DNA of 64,000 nt from NCBI GenBank assembly GCA_023423275.1, contig JAFAFW010000065.1, forward strand, positions 1 to 64,000, in the 5' to 3' direction. This document shows, in pieces, positions 9,139 through 17,846 of this stretch. Numbering within the stretch: the stretch's first letter is position 1; each line of letters begins with the position of its first letter. The stretch comes from Pseudomonadota bacterium (lineage in GTDB: Bacteria > Pseudomonadota > Alphaproteobacteria > Rhizobiales > Hyphomicrobiaceae). The notes under the pieces are model-generated. The model was not told the DNA's origin, ran no database searches, and saw only the letters and a program-made list of their open reading frames with translations. The translations under genes and the position numbers were made by a program.

Positions 9139-9789
9139 TCAACCGAAGTAACGCCGCAACGCATCGGGATTCTGGATATCTATGAATTCAAGACCGAGAC
9201 CTGTTTCGTGGTAGCGGACCACGCGCGCGCGCAGCCTCCCAAGCACCGCTTCTGAACCAATGTCAGGACGAGCGTCGGTTTCGACCGAGGCCCCCGAGAC
9301 CGAGACGTCCAGCACGCGGATCGGAATTGCGATGTTTTCGCCAAACCGCAATGTTGCCGACGCCTCACCGAGATTGATGCGATCATGCCGGCGCTGTGGC
9401 GGGACATGATCTCCTGCGCGATTGTTCAGCCATTCGAGCTGGCCGGCGAGCTTGTCGCGCTTGTATTGGCTGGCCTTCAGCCCGATGGCGAACCCGTCGC
9501 CGAAGGAACGGACCACCGCGCCTTCCAGACCGCCGATGTGGTCGAAGTAGGCGACGATCCGCTCGCCGGTTTCGACTTCGACGGGAGACAGGATCGCGGC
9601 GCCACCGATCGAGATGTCGCGCAGCTTACACGGATATTCCTGTTTGCTCTGGCGCATGAAACGGCCGAGCAATGTGATTGGGTAGCGTGGATCCCGCCGC
9701 CTCTCAACCATATGTGACGACGGCAGATCACTTCCACGGTGACTGGTGCTGGCGTCGATAGCTTGGGCGATGTTCGACGTCGATACCAT
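9139..9789 (-). CDS. Tandem PilZ-like domain protein
   Basis: The 216-residue protein contains two PilZ-type modules. The first has ERRRDPRYPI (the RxxxR c-di-GMP motif) followed by DISIGGAAIL (the D-x-S-x-x-G motif). The second has QRRHDRINLG followed by DVSVSGASVE. PilZ proteins bind cyclic di-GMP and change motility, adhesion or exopolysaccharide. There is no output domain, so it probably acts through a partner. It lies upstream of the BTLCP protease on the same strand. Confidence 0.85.
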   Translation of the reverse strand: MVSTSNIAQAIDASTSHRGSDLPSSHMVERRRDPRYPITLLGRFMRQSKQEYPCKLRDISIGGAAILSPVEVETGERIVAYFDHIGGLEGAVVRSFGDGFAIGLKASQYKRDKLAGQLEWLNNRAGDHVPPQRRHDRINLGEASATLRFGENIAIPIRVLDVSVSGASVETDARPDIGSEAVLGRLRARVVRYHETGLGLEFIDIQNPDALRRYFG

Positions 9790-9955
9790 TAGAGGCCCTG
9801 CAGGAAAATACGGTCAACACTTCTCGACCGCGGAGATGCAGAAGCGAGGAGCGATGCGTCTTTTGCTAAGCCTCTTCAATATCGAGCGAAGACATTAAAG
9901 AAGACCTAACCGAGCTGATCATTTTGGCACTGCGGGCAGGCGAGGCGGTGTTTGC

Positions 9956-10645
9956 CTAGTCGATCTCCTGGTACAGCCGGGACAGGCCGCCTTCGTAGAC
10001 ACGGAAGCTGCGGCGATCGACGCGCACCAACCGCGCGTCACGGACGTCCGGTGTCAGAACAGGCTTGAAGTTGACCGGTGCGTCGGGAAGCTGATCGGGC
10101 CAGATCAGTTCATGGCGTAGAAGAAAGCGTTCGGACAACGGCTCGCTGCCCAGCCAGTGCGCGTTGTCCGTGGTGCTCATGACTCCGATAAAGCGGTCGA
10201 TCACGGAATTTGTCTGGGTGAGCGGAGCAATCAACGCCTCGAAATGAACGATGCGTCCGCTGGGACCGCGCGCCTCGAGCTCCAGGAGGGCAACCGCGCC
10301 GCGATCGGCGACGCGTCCCAGTGCATGGCCGATCGCGAGACTGTCCGAGTCGCTCCAGAAATCCAGGAAATCGCGGCCGCGGAATTCCATTCCGAACAGC
10401 TCGCACAGTTTGGTCCCGGCCAGCCGGAACCGATAGGTCGTCGCATCAAGGCGCTCGAGGATGAACGCTTCGGGAAGTATCGGCGCCAGGCGCGCGGGCT
10501 CGACCTCGAACCGTTTTGGCGCGCGGCGCGTGCCGCGGATCTCATTCCAATAAGCGTACAGTGTCTTGCTGGTCTGGTGTCTCATTTCTGTACCCGGCCC
10601 CTGCGATCCGTTACGAGCAGGAGCCAACGCCCCGTTACTCATCAT
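9956..10645 (-). CDS. PAS_5 family protein
   Basis: The 229-residue protein has a single PAS-like domain, for example RFEVEPARLAPILPEAFILE and CELFGMEFRGRDFLDF, as in the alphaproteobacterial PAS_5 family. There is no kinase or cyclase output domain. The frame extends to a TTG at 10678, but the tandem ATG codons at 10645/10642 are more likely starts. Another possible start is the ATG before RHQTSKTLYA. It is divergent from the rhomboid gene, with a shared promoter region of about 120 bases. Its role is unknown. Confidence 0.8.
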   Translation of the reverse strand: MMSNGALAPARNGSQGPGTEMRHQTSKTLYAYWNEIRGTRRAPKRFEVEPARLAPILPEAFILERLDATTYRFRLAGTKLCELFGMEFRGRDFLDFWSDSDSLAIGHALGRVADRGAVALLELEARGPSGRIVHFEALIAPLTQTNSVIDRFIGVMSTTDNAHWLGSEPLSERFLLRHELIWPDQLPDAPVNFKPVLTPDVRDARLVRVDRRSFRVYEGGLSRLYQEID

Positions 10646-10763
10646 CTTCTCGCGTTGCCCGAGCACGATCCGTGCCAATCTGCCGATGCGGCGTTATGGT
10701 CGATGACGTTGCCGACGGCAGGTCCACCATGTAGATGGGGGCGAACAGAAACAGGGGCTTACG

Positions 10764-11504
10764 TTGAGCCGCAGAGAACCGATCGTTAACGCTCCCACGG
10801 TGCTGCTGGCGCTGATCGCGTTGTTCATGCTGGTTCAGGTCGTCCGCGGCTTCCTTAGTGAATATCAGGACGCCTATACGGTGCTCGCGCTCGGGTTCAT
10901 TCCGGCCCGTTATTCCGGCGACATGTTCGACCTGCCCGGCGGCGCCATTGCGGGCGTGACCTCATTCGTGACGCACATGTTCGTGCACGGGGACTGGTTT
11001 CACCTTGCCATCAACAGCGCTTGGCTGCTGGCCTTTGGCACGCCGATCGCGCGGCGTATCGGGAATATTCGCTTCCTGGCGTTCAGCCTCGTTTGCGGCG
11101 TTGCCGGGGCATTGATGTTTCTCGTCATCAATCCGGGGCTGATGGCGCCGATGGTCGGAGCCTCCGGCGCGATTTCCGGACTGATGGGCGGCCTGATGCG
11201 TTTCATGTTCAGCGCTATCGACCGCGGCGGACTGGGAGTGTTGCAGAATGGAGCGCCGCATGTCCCGCGCATGGATTTGGGGCAGATGCTCGGCGACCGG
11301 CGGGTTTTGCTCACGATCGGTATTTGGGTGGCGCTGAATTTTATCTTCTCGCTTGGTTTCGGGGGCGTTAGCGATATGGGCGCCATCGCGTGGGAAGCCC
11401 ATCTCGGCGGCTTTTTCGCCGGGCTTCTGACATTCGGCTTGTTCGACCGGACAACCGAGCCTGAACCGGACCCGGAACCCACGCTGGCTCCTCCGGATGT
11501 CTGA
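10764..11504 (+). CDS. Rhomboid family intramembrane serine protease
   Basis: The 246-residue membrane protein has about six or seven transmembrane segments. The active-site serine is S134 in GASGAISG, and the catalytic histidine is H213 in WEAHLGGFFAG. The N-terminal motif FVHGDWFHLAINS matches the conserved H-x2-N pattern of rhomboids. It cleaves substrates within the inner membrane; the targets are unknown. The start is a TTG preceded by CAGGGG. No ATG occurs before the first transmembrane helix. The tail EPEPDPEP is a low-complexity acidic linker. Confidence 0.9.
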   Translation: MSRREPIVNAPTVLLALIALFMLVQVVRGFLSEYQDAYTVLALGFIPARYSGDMFDLPGGAIAGVTSFVTHMFVHGDWFHLAINSAWLLAFGTPIARRIGNIRFLAFSLVCGVAGALMFLVINPGLMAPMVGASGAISGLMGGLMRFMFSAIDRGGLGVLQNGAPHVPRMDLGQMLGDRRVLLTIGIWVALNFIFSLGFGGVSDMGAIAWEAHLGGFFAGLLTFGLFDRTTEPEPDPEPTLAPPDV

Positions 11505-11689
11505 TCCGGCTTGCGCCCGCCGGCAACTTAGAGCACGATCCAGGCATTGGGAGAGTGCATCTCCCGACAGAGAGGGCTTTTGTGAACCGCGGTTGAATGA
11601 CCCGGTTGAACGGCATGCAGCGGCCGAATAGGCCGAGCGCCCTCCGCATGCCATAGGGTCTGCAGACCGCCCGGGCGGAGATCGCGTCC

Positions 11690-12121
11690 ATGAACGTGGC
11701 TGCCATCCTGAAAGGCAAGGGTCGTGCCGTAGCGACGACACGGCCCGAAACGTCGATGCAGAACGTCGTCGAAAAACTGTCGGCGAAGAAGATCGGTGCC
11801 ATTGTGGTGGTCGGGGCCAACGGCGCCGTGGCAGGGATCATTTCCGAAAGAGACGTCATCCGTGCCATTGCCGAGCGCGGACCGGATTGTCTTTCACTTC
11901 CCGTATCAGGCTTCATGACCCGGCAGGTGGTCGCCTGCACGGAGGGCGATACGCTGGATCAGCTTATGGCGACGATGACGGCAGCGCGCTTCCGGCACAT
12001 TCCCGTGATCGAGGAAGATGCGCTGGTCGGCATCGTGTCGATCGGCGACGTGGTGAAGCATCACATCGCGGAAGTGGAGATGGAAGCGAGTGCGCTGAGG
12101 ACCTATCTGGTCGCTGGCTAG
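11690..12121 (+). CDS. CBS-domain pair protein
   Basis: The 143-residue protein consists almost entirely of two CBS domains. The first runs through AVAGIISERDVIRA, and the second through HIPVIEEDALVGIVSIGDVVK. CBS pairs bind adenosyl ligands and act as energy sensors. This short soluble form is very common in alphaproteobacteria and has no fixed partner. It stands alone, 185 bases after the rhomboid gene, and is convergent with the patatin gene. Confidence 0.9.
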   Translation: MNVAAILKGKGRAVATTRPETSMQNVVEKLSAKKIGAIVVVGANGAVAGIISERDVIRAIAERGPDCLSLPVSGFMTRQVVACTEGDTLDQLMATMTAARFRHIPVIEEDALVGIVSIGDVVKHHIAEVEMEASALRTYLVAG

Positions 12122-12160
12122 CTCAATTCAGCGTTCGGTGGAGCTATCCATCCGAACATC

Positions 12161-12183
12161 GCCCCGGGGCTCGTTCCCGGGGC
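12161..12183. terminator. GC-rich hairpin between convergent genes
   Basis: GCCCCGGG and CCCGGGGC form an 8-bp perfect stem around a 7-base loop between the CBS and patatin genes. There is no T tract, so it may only stabilise 3' ends. Confidence 0.45.
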
Positions 12184-12205
12184 ATCCATGAGGACAGCCC
12201 GGTAG

Positions 12206-13186
12206 CTAGGGGGTGACGGCTTCGCCATTCATGGCCCTGACTGCCATGCGCGGCTCGAAGCGGTGACGCGACGCGATTTCATTTGTGATATCTTCGATGT
12301 CGCGGGAAACGGCGGCGTAACCTCGCGCAATCAGATCGTCGGCGCGGTGGAAATCGAACGGTCCGATGCCCATCAACCGCGGCGAGATCATCGCATCGGG
12401 CGGGTCCCCGGCCAGCCGCGAGCGCGCAATCCTGTCCTGAACGATATTGAAGGCGTCGACGACGACGGTCGAAATGCCGGGCGTGGGCTCTTCTCCGCCA
12501 CTGCGCCCGAACAACTGCCGATGCAACAGTTTCAGTGCCGACAGCGCACCGGTCTTTTCAGGAGGAGGGGCCTCGACCACGGCCTGTTCCACCTTGTCGA
12601 CCCCCATGTTCGGCACGATCGTACCGCGTCCGCACATGTCGGCATTCAGATTGACGGCGATGACGTAGCGCGCGCCCAGCGCACGGCAGACCGACACCGG
12701 GACCGGGTTCACCAGGGCCCCGTCGAACAACCAGCGTCCACTGACGTTGACGGGCTTGAAGATGCCGGGCAGGGCATAGGATGCCCGCATGGCATCGACC
12801 AGCCGGCCCTTGGAAATCCAGATTTCATGACCCGTGCCGATCTCGGTGGCGACCGCCGTATACGTGGTATCGAAGCTTTCGATCTCGACGTCGCCGAGGT
12901 GTTCGCCGAGGCGGTCACACAGGCGCTGACCTGTAATCAGCCCGGACCCGGCCATATTGAAATCGAGATAGCCGAAGATCTTCCGGCGCGTGAGCTGGCG
13001 CGCAAACTCATCGAGTTGCTCCAGCCGGCCGGCGATATGGCAGCCGCCGACGACCGCGCCAATCGATGTGCCAGCGATGATGTCGGGCACGATACCGGCT
13101 TCGAGCAGCCCCCGCAGCACCCCGATGTGCGCCCAACCGCGGGCAGCGCCACCGCCAAGTGCCAACCCGATCTTGACCTTAGCCAT
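12206..13186 (-). CDS. Patatin-like phospholipase, RssA type
   Basis: The 326-residue protein has the patatin anion-hole motif GGGAARGWAHIG and the nucleophile serine S41 in GTSIG. The Asp of the dyad is in DGALVNP. The family hydrolyses acyl ester bonds of lipids. RssA-like members are cytosolic or membrane-associated, and their bacterial substrates are mostly unknown. I prefer the ATG at 13186 over the overlapping GTG at 13189. Confidence 0.92.
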   Translation of the reverse strand: MAKVKIGLALGGGAARGWAHIGVLRGLLEAGIVPDIIAGTSIGAVVGGCHIAGRLEQLDEFARQLTRRKIFGYLDFNMAGSGLITGQRLCDRLGEHLGDVEIESFDTTYTAVATEIGTGHEIWISKGRLVDAMRASYALPGIFKPVNVSGRWLFDGALVNPVPVSVCRALGARYVIAVNLNADMCGRGTIVPNMGVDKVEQAVVEAPPPEKTGALSALKLLHRQLFGRSGGEEPTPGISTVVVDAFNIVQDRIARSRLAGDPPDAMISPRLMGIGPFDFHRADDLIARGYAAVSRDIEDITNEIASRHRFEPRMAVRAMNGEAVTP

Positions 13187-13363
13187 CACTCAACCTTCGC
13201 GCGCGCCCTGGCCGAGGGCTACGGCTTCCTCGCTTGTATCTTAACACCAAGTTATGCCAGGAGAGGCCCTGGCGCCTTGCGACCAGTTATTCATGCTAAA
13301 CGGGCGTGATTAAGCCGCGCTTTACAAAAGCGCCAGCTCACGCTGAAGGTTCCCGGACGGATA

Positions 13364-13798
13364 TTATTTCTTTCCGATCCGCTGCCTGGTGAGCCGGGTT
13401 GCTCCGTCGCCTGATAATGAAATGGCGCGGTAGAAGCATGAACGCTCACCAGTGTGGCATGCAACTCCATCGCCCGCGACCGTTACCTTCAGCCAAACCA
13501 CGTCCTGGTCGCAGTCGGTCCGGATTTCGACCACATCGAGCAGGTTGCCGCTCTCCTCGCCCTTTTTCCAGATGCGGTTGCGCGAGCGCGTCCAGAAATG
13601 CGCCTGGCCGGTTTTGAGCGTCAGGGCCAGTGCCTCCGCGTTCATCCAGGCAAACATCAGCACATCGCCGCTGTCGGCATCCGTGACGATAGCCGGGATC
13701 AATCCGTCCGCGTCGAACTTCGGCTGGAACGCGTTGCCGTGTTCGATCTGCTCGGTTGTTCCGCGAGGTGCGAAAGGCGTCAAAGGCGCGCCGGACAT
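13364..13798 (-). CDS. hisI: Phosphoribosyl-AMP cyclohydrolase
   Basis: The 144-residue stand-alone HisI enzyme opens the adenine ring of phosphoribosyl-AMP in histidine synthesis. Its metal-binding motifs RTDCDQD and ACHTGERSCFY are intact. WTRSRNRIWKKGEESGN is the conserved substrate-binding segment. No HisE domain is fused. The ATG at 13798 gives the family length. The frame runs upstream into folE in another register and is not coding there. It lies 23 bases after folE on the same strand, a pairing seen in many Rhizobiales. Confidence 0.95.
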   Translation of the reverse strand: MSGAPLTPFAPRGTTEQIEHGNAFQPKFDADGLIPAIVTDADSGDVLMFAWMNAEALALTLKTGQAHFWTRSRNRIWKKGEESGNLLDVVEIRTDCDQDVVWLKVTVAGDGVACHTGERSCFYRAISLSGDGATRLTRQRIGKK

Positions 13799-13821
13799 GC
13801 TGGCGGCTCCAAAAGTTGATG

Positions 13822-14502
13822 TCAGCGGGCGCGGCGCGGCACCGTGGCGAGCGTGAGGAACCTCTCGCGCAGCGCCGTGTCGGTCACGAACGTTCCGAGA
13901 AACCGCGTGGTTACGGCGGAGGCGCCGGGGTGGTGGACACCACGCGTGGTCATGCACTGATGCTCGGCCTCGATCATGACCGCCACGCCCAGCGGAGACA
14001 GTGCCTTGTCGATCGCTTCTGCGATCTCTGCACTGAGGGTTTCCTGGGTCTGAAGCCGCTTCGCGTAGACCTCGACCACACGCGCCAGCTTCGACAATCC
14101 GGCGACGCGGCCGTTGGGAATATAGGCGACGTGGGCGATGCCGATGAACGGCGCGATGTGGTGCTCGCAGTGACTCTCGACCCGGATGTCGCGCATCATC
14201 ACGATGTCGTCATAGCCGGCGACGTCCTCGAACGTCGGCTCCTGCAGGATGGCGACGGCGTCCTGCCCATAACCGCGAAAATATTCGCGATAGGCTTCGG
14301 CGACGCGGCGTGGCGTGTCGCGCAGCCCTTCACGATCGGGATTGTCTCCGGCCCAGGCGAGCAGGGTGCGCACGGCTTCCTCGGCCTGCTCCTGGGTCGG
14401 GCGCGGGGCAGGGACGGGTTTTTTGAACGGGGCAGATGAGATATTTGTCACGGGCTGCGGTTCCGGCTCGCGGCGAGGGCGGCGCGCTGCGACACCGGGC
14501 AT
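13822..14502 (-). CDS. folE: GTP cyclohydrolase I
   Basis: The 226-residue enzyme converts GTP to dihydroneopterin triphosphate for folate, and in queuosine producers also supplies 7-deazapurine synthesis. Zinc ligands are visible in ESHCEHHIAPF and in HQCMTTRG, with the active-site segment GLSKLARVVEVYAKRLQTQE. The first 35 or so residues are a variable extension. The window also has queC and queF, which depend on the same first step. It is divergent from the IscU-like gene. Confidence 0.96.
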   Translation of the reverse strand: MPGVAARRPRREPEPQPVTNISSAPFKKPVPAPRPTQEQAEEAVRTLLAWAGDNPDREGLRDTPRRVAEAYREYFRGYGQDAVAILQEPTFEDVAGYDDIVMMRDIRVESHCEHHIAPFIGIAHVAYIPNGRVAGLSKLARVVEVYAKRLQTQETLSAEIAEAIDKALSPLGVAVMIEAEHQCMTTRGVHHPGASAVTTRFLGTFVTDTALRERFLTLATVPRRAR

Positions 14503-14632
14503 GGTGGAACGGGCGCTTGGGTTCTCGCACTACAGCAATAGCTCGCTATATAGTGTGGGTAAGCAAGTCGCAAGCCAACCACGTTGACCCCGCGGCTGAT
14601 TCAGCGCACCTGTGCGGCAGAACGGAGCAGGG

Positions 14633-15103
14633 ATGACTGTTCTGAACGAGATGTACAACACGCGGATCTTCGAGCTGGCCGCCGAGATCCCGCGCCAGGA
14701 ACGGTTGCCCGACGCTGATGCTTCCGCCACGGCGCACTCCAAGCTTTGTGGCTCGACGGTTTCGATCGACCTGAAGGTTGATGGGGCCGGCCGCGTGAGC
14801 GCCTTCGGGCAGACCGTGAAAGCATGTCTGCTGGGGCAGGCGGCGGCCTCGGTGATGGGGCGCGAGATTGTCGGCTCCGACGCGGAGGAATTGCGCGACA
14901 TCGGCCGCACGATGCGCCGGATGCTGAAGGAGGATGGCCCGCCGCCGACCGGCCGCTGGGCCGATCTGGGCGTGCTGCAGCCGGTGAAGGACTATAAAGC
15001 GCGCCACGCCTCGACGCTTCTGATCTTCGATGCGGTCGAGCGCGCGCTCGCCGATATCGAAGCACAGCGGTCCGGTGCGGACGCCTCCGTCGCGGCGCAA
15101 TGA
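14633..15103 (+). CDS. Iron-sulfur cluster assembly scaffold-like protein (NifU/IscU N-terminal family)
   Basis: The 156-residue protein has the NifU_N fold, with CGSTVSIDLKVD at the first cysteine position and VKACLLGQAAASV at the second. The third cysteine of true IscU scaffolds is not obvious, so it may be a divergent SufU-like or regulatory member. The ATG follows GGAGCAGGG. Its stop overlaps the yidD start as ATGA, so the two are translationally coupled. Confidence 0.8.
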   Translation: MTVLNEMYNTRIFELAAEIPRQERLPDADASATAHSKLCGSTVSIDLKVDGAGRVSAFGQTVKACLLGQAAASVMGREIVGSDAEELRDIGRTMRRMLKEDGPPPTGRWADLGVLQPVKDYKARHASTLLIFDAVERALADIEAQRSGADASVAAQ

Positions 15104-15450
15104 TCGGGCCTGCTGACAGCTCTCTCAGGCAGCGGGGCAAGCGGATTCTGGGAACCTGCCTGAAAGCGCCGGTCCATCTTTATCGCTATACCTTGAAGCC
15201 GTTCGTCGGTTGGCATTGCCGGCACCTCCCCACCTGCTCGGAGTACGCGCTGGAGGCGATCGATACCAACGGTCCATGGCGTGGCTTCTGGCTGACGACG
15301 TCGCGCCTGTGCCGTTGTCATCGGCTCGGCACGGCGGGAGTCGATCCCGTGCCGGACATCAGGGCAGAAAGCCATCCCCTGGCGCCGTGGCGCTACGGCC
15401 GTTGGACAGGTGGTCACATGGCGGCGGAGTGGCATTGGAAGAAAAGCTGA
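15100..15450 (+). CDS. yidD: Membrane protein insertion efficiency factor YidD
   Basis: The 116-residue protein contains the family signature HLPTCSEYALEAI and the following cysteine motif RLCRCHRLGTAGVDPVP. An amphipathic N-terminal segment (PVHLYRYTLKPFVGW) would associate it with the inner membrane. YidD helps YidC-dependent insertion of membrane proteins. In many bacteria it sits between rnpA and yidC. Here it is coupled by ATGA to the IscU-like gene, as is common in Rhizobiales. Confidence 0.93.
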   Translation: MIGPADSSLRQRGKRILGTCLKAPVHLYRYTLKPFVGWHCRHLPTCSEYALEAIDTNGPWRGFWLTTSRLCRCHRLGTAGVDPVPDIRAESHPLAPWRYGRWTGGHMAAEWHWKKS

Positions 15451-15510
15451 CAGCGCTTGAGCCCGCTTGAACGATGTGGGCTTCGGCAAATGTCGCCGAA
15501 CCCCCGGGGC

Positions 15511-16347
15511 CTAGCGTTGCGACAGGCGCCGCAGCCGCTCCGCGGCGCTGGTATCGCCCAGGCTTGCGGCCTTCTCGTACCACTGCTGCGCCATTTTGAT
15601 GTCCGGCTCCATGCCGCGGACACCAAGGCGACTGAGCTCATTCGGATCGTAGGTTTCGGCGAGAGCGATTGCAGCCCTGGCCAATCCTCGATCGACGGCG
15701 CGCTTGAAGAACAGTCGCGCGCCAGCCACGTCGCCGTCCTTTAGCAATTCTTCGCCTTTATCCAGCAGCGCGACCGCGCGCGGATCTTCCGGTGGTTTAG
15801 GTGGCGGCGCTGCCGCTGGCGGGGGGGCGCTGGACTGTGGCGGCGCAGTGGGCCGGATCGCCGCAACCGTTGCGGAGGGGGCGGGCGTTGCCGCCTGTGG
15901 AGCGCCGGGCAGGGATGAAGCGGCCATCACCACCAATGATGCCTTCGTTTCGGCCCACACGGTGCCATCGACGCTGACGAGAGACACGCTGACCTGGGAC
16001 TTGGTGTTGGCCGTTTTCGGGGCGGTCAGCTTGAGTGTCGGCAATGCCGACAGTGGAACGGCCCATGATCCTGGCGAGACCTGATGACCCAACGACAAGG
16101 TCACCGACGCCGGCAGACCGCGCAAGCGCAGGAAGCTGTTCTTGGGAACGGCCTCGGCCGGAGCGATCTGGATCGGCAAAGCTGTTTCGATGTCGGGCTC
16201 GACGAGAATGATGGAGGCGATATTGATGTTGAACGTCTTGCCGGGCTCCTGGCCCGGCGCTGGTGCGGTCGCGGCGATCCAGAATGATACCGCGACGGCA
16301 AAAACCAGTGGCGCGACGCCGGTTCGCACAAACATCAAATTGCACAC
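15511..16347 (-). CDS. Secreted/periplasmic Sel1-like repeat protein
   Basis: The protein of about 278 residues has an N-terminal hydrophobic signal (VFAVAVSFWIAATAPAPG), a beta-rich middle region and a proline/alanine-rich linker. It ends in Sel1/TPR-type helical repeats (DVAGARLFFKRAVDRG and IKMAQQWYEKAASLG). Such repeats mediate protein contacts. The GTG at 16347 has AAGGA upstream, so I prefer it. An ATG at 16335 and a TTG at 16368 are alternatives. The TAXI binding protein gene lies 42 bases upstream on the same strand, so they are probably co-transcribed. Confidence 0.75.
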   Translation of the reverse strand: MCNLMFVRTGVAPLVFAVAVSFWIAATAPAPGQEPGKTFNINIASIILVEPDIETALPIQIAPAEAVPKNSFLRLRGLPASVTLSLGHQVSPGSWAVPLSALPTLKLTAPKTANTKSQVSVSLVSVDGTVWAETKASLVVMAASSLPGAPQAATPAPSATVAAIRPTAPPQSSAPPPAAAPPPKPPEDPRAVALLDKGEELLKDGDVAGARLFFKRAVDRGLARAAIALAETYDPNELSRLGVRGMEPDIKMAQQWYEKAASLGDTSAAERLRRLSQR

Positions 16348-16389
16348 TGACGTCGTTCCTTCCCCCAAAGGCCGATCAGAGCGCGGTCG

Positions 16390-17526
16390 TCACTGCTTGG
16401 ACCGCGATTTGCTCCACTCCAGAAATTGACGAAACAGCCGTTCCTGCTCAGCTGCGTTGTTGGGCGCCGCGCGTGCGGCCTGCTGCCGGGCAAGAGACGG
16501 GTCGATACGAGCTGCGGCTTGCTGCGAGGCCGCTTTTTCAAGCCAGTCCTGCGCTGCCGGGAAGCGGTTCCAGCCCTTCAGATTGGCCGCGAGGTTGACT
16601 TCCTTCCATTTCGGATGGCGCGGCGGCTTCTGGAATTCGGCGAAGTTGTCGAATAGGGCATTGACGAAATTGTCGACGCGGCGATAGCGATCCGTGTTGC
16701 GCGGCCAGTTGTAGACTGCAAGCACCGCGCCGACCGCGATGGTGTCGACGCTCTGACCTTCGGGAATGAGGCTTGGATAGTCAGCGCTGGTCAGGTTGGC
16801 AGGCAGATAGCTCGCGTCCTCCAGGGCTTCGGTGTACGGCATCGGCAGGATCTTGAGGTCAGGATCCTTCGGCAGCCTGGCCAGTGCGGTGGCGGGCTTG
16901 CCTGCAATGAAGACCGTCGCGGCGATTTCACCGGACTTCACCTTCACGAGCGCGTCGGCCTGGCCCATGTTGACCTTCTCGGCATTGACGCCGAGGATGT
17001 CGAAGACGATTTTCGTCGAGAGTTCCGTTCCGCTGCCGGCGTCGCTGAAGTTGACCTTCTTGCCGTCGAGGTCCTTCAGAGAGTTGATCCCCGGCCCGGC
17101 AACGATATGCATTTCCTCGTTATAGAGCTTGGTGATGTAGACGAGCCGTTGCTCGATATTCACGCCGAGTTCGCGCGTCTTTTTCAGAAGCGTGAGCGTA
17201 TCCGACTGCACGATACCCATGTCGACGCCGCGCAGATGCAGGATGTCGCGCACGTTCTGCAGGCTGCCTTTGCCGGCGATGGCGAGCACGCGCAGATCGT
17301 CGCCGCTGTCGAGCACGGCTGCCATGTCGTAAGCGATCGTGAGATAGGTACCGGCCGGCGTCCCGGACACGATTGTGACCGTATTCTGGTTGGCACGCTC
17401 AATGATGTCGGCGTCTGCCAGGGGACGTTTGGGGGCTTGCGCAAAAACGCTCTGTGCGCTGCTCAGCACCCCCATCGCCGTGACGCAAGCGATTAAAAGT
17501 GCCGAACGCAAACAACGGGCAGACAC
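16390..17526 (-). CDS. TAXI family TRAP-type solute-binding protein
   Basis: The protein of about 378 residues has a signal peptide ending VFAQ. The TAXI domain follows, with TIVSGTPAGTYLTIAYDMAAVL and the later segment KKVNFSDAGSGTELS. The C-terminal about 90 residues are an alanine/glutamine-rich extension. TAXI proteins deliver solutes, often C4-dicarboxylates or glutamate-like compounds, to a DctQM membrane partner. No such partner is visible next to it. I chose the GTG at 17526 because it follows GAGAGGGGAAAG and starts the signal peptide directly. An ATG at 17574 lacks a ribosome site. Confidence 0.85.
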   Translation of the reverse strand: MSARCLRSALLIACVTAMGVLSSAQSVFAQAPKRPLADADIIERANQNTVTIVSGTPAGTYLTIAYDMAAVLDSGDDLRVLAIAGKGSLQNVRDILHLRGVDMGIVQSDTLTLLKKTRELGVNIEQRLVYITKLYNEEMHIVAGPGINSLKDLDGKKVNFSDAGSGTELSTKIVFDILGVNAEKVNMGQADALVKVKSGEIAATVFIAGKPATALARLPKDPDLKILPMPYTEALEDASYLPANLTSADYPSLIPEGQSVDTIAVGAVLAVYNWPRNTDRYRRVDNFVNALFDNFAEFQKPPRHPKWKEVNLAANLKGWNRFPAAQDWLEKAASQQAAARIDPSLARQQAARAAPNNAAEQERLFRQFLEWSKSRSKQ

Positions 17527-17846
17527 GATGGCTTTCCCCTCTCGATATCGGCGGCGAACAGCGCTTGAACTCATGATCGTCGCGAGTATCAGGCTACCAT
17601 CGCATCCGCCAGCTTCAACATGAAACGGATTGATCGCTGAGCCTCAGCAGAAAATAGTGCCAATTCGAAGGCGCACATGCCTTCAATCTGTGCGTTGTGT
17701 CCTAATGCGGGACAACCGGACGGCTTGACAGAGAGCCCGGAGTTGTTTGCAACAGCGCCGGTCCCTCGGCGACGCACAAGTCCCTCGACGGGCCGCATCA
17801 TCTTACCTGCGCGGTATGCAGTGAGTGAGAAACAAGGAGAATGACG
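17527..17846. other. 320-bp divergent intergenic region upstream of thrS
   Basis: No gene is seen. It must carry the divergent promoters of the TAXI gene (minus) and thrS (plus). Imperfect dyads such as GTTGTGTCC...GGGACAAC around 17694-17717 are present, but I see no convincing T-box or operator. The ribosome site AAGGAG lies at the thrS end. Confidence 0.4.

Noticed and set aside
12161..12183. Candidate Rho-independent terminator between CBS and patatin genes as a strong call
   Set aside because: The stem is perfect but lacks a T tract, so I kept it only as a low-confidence hairpin.
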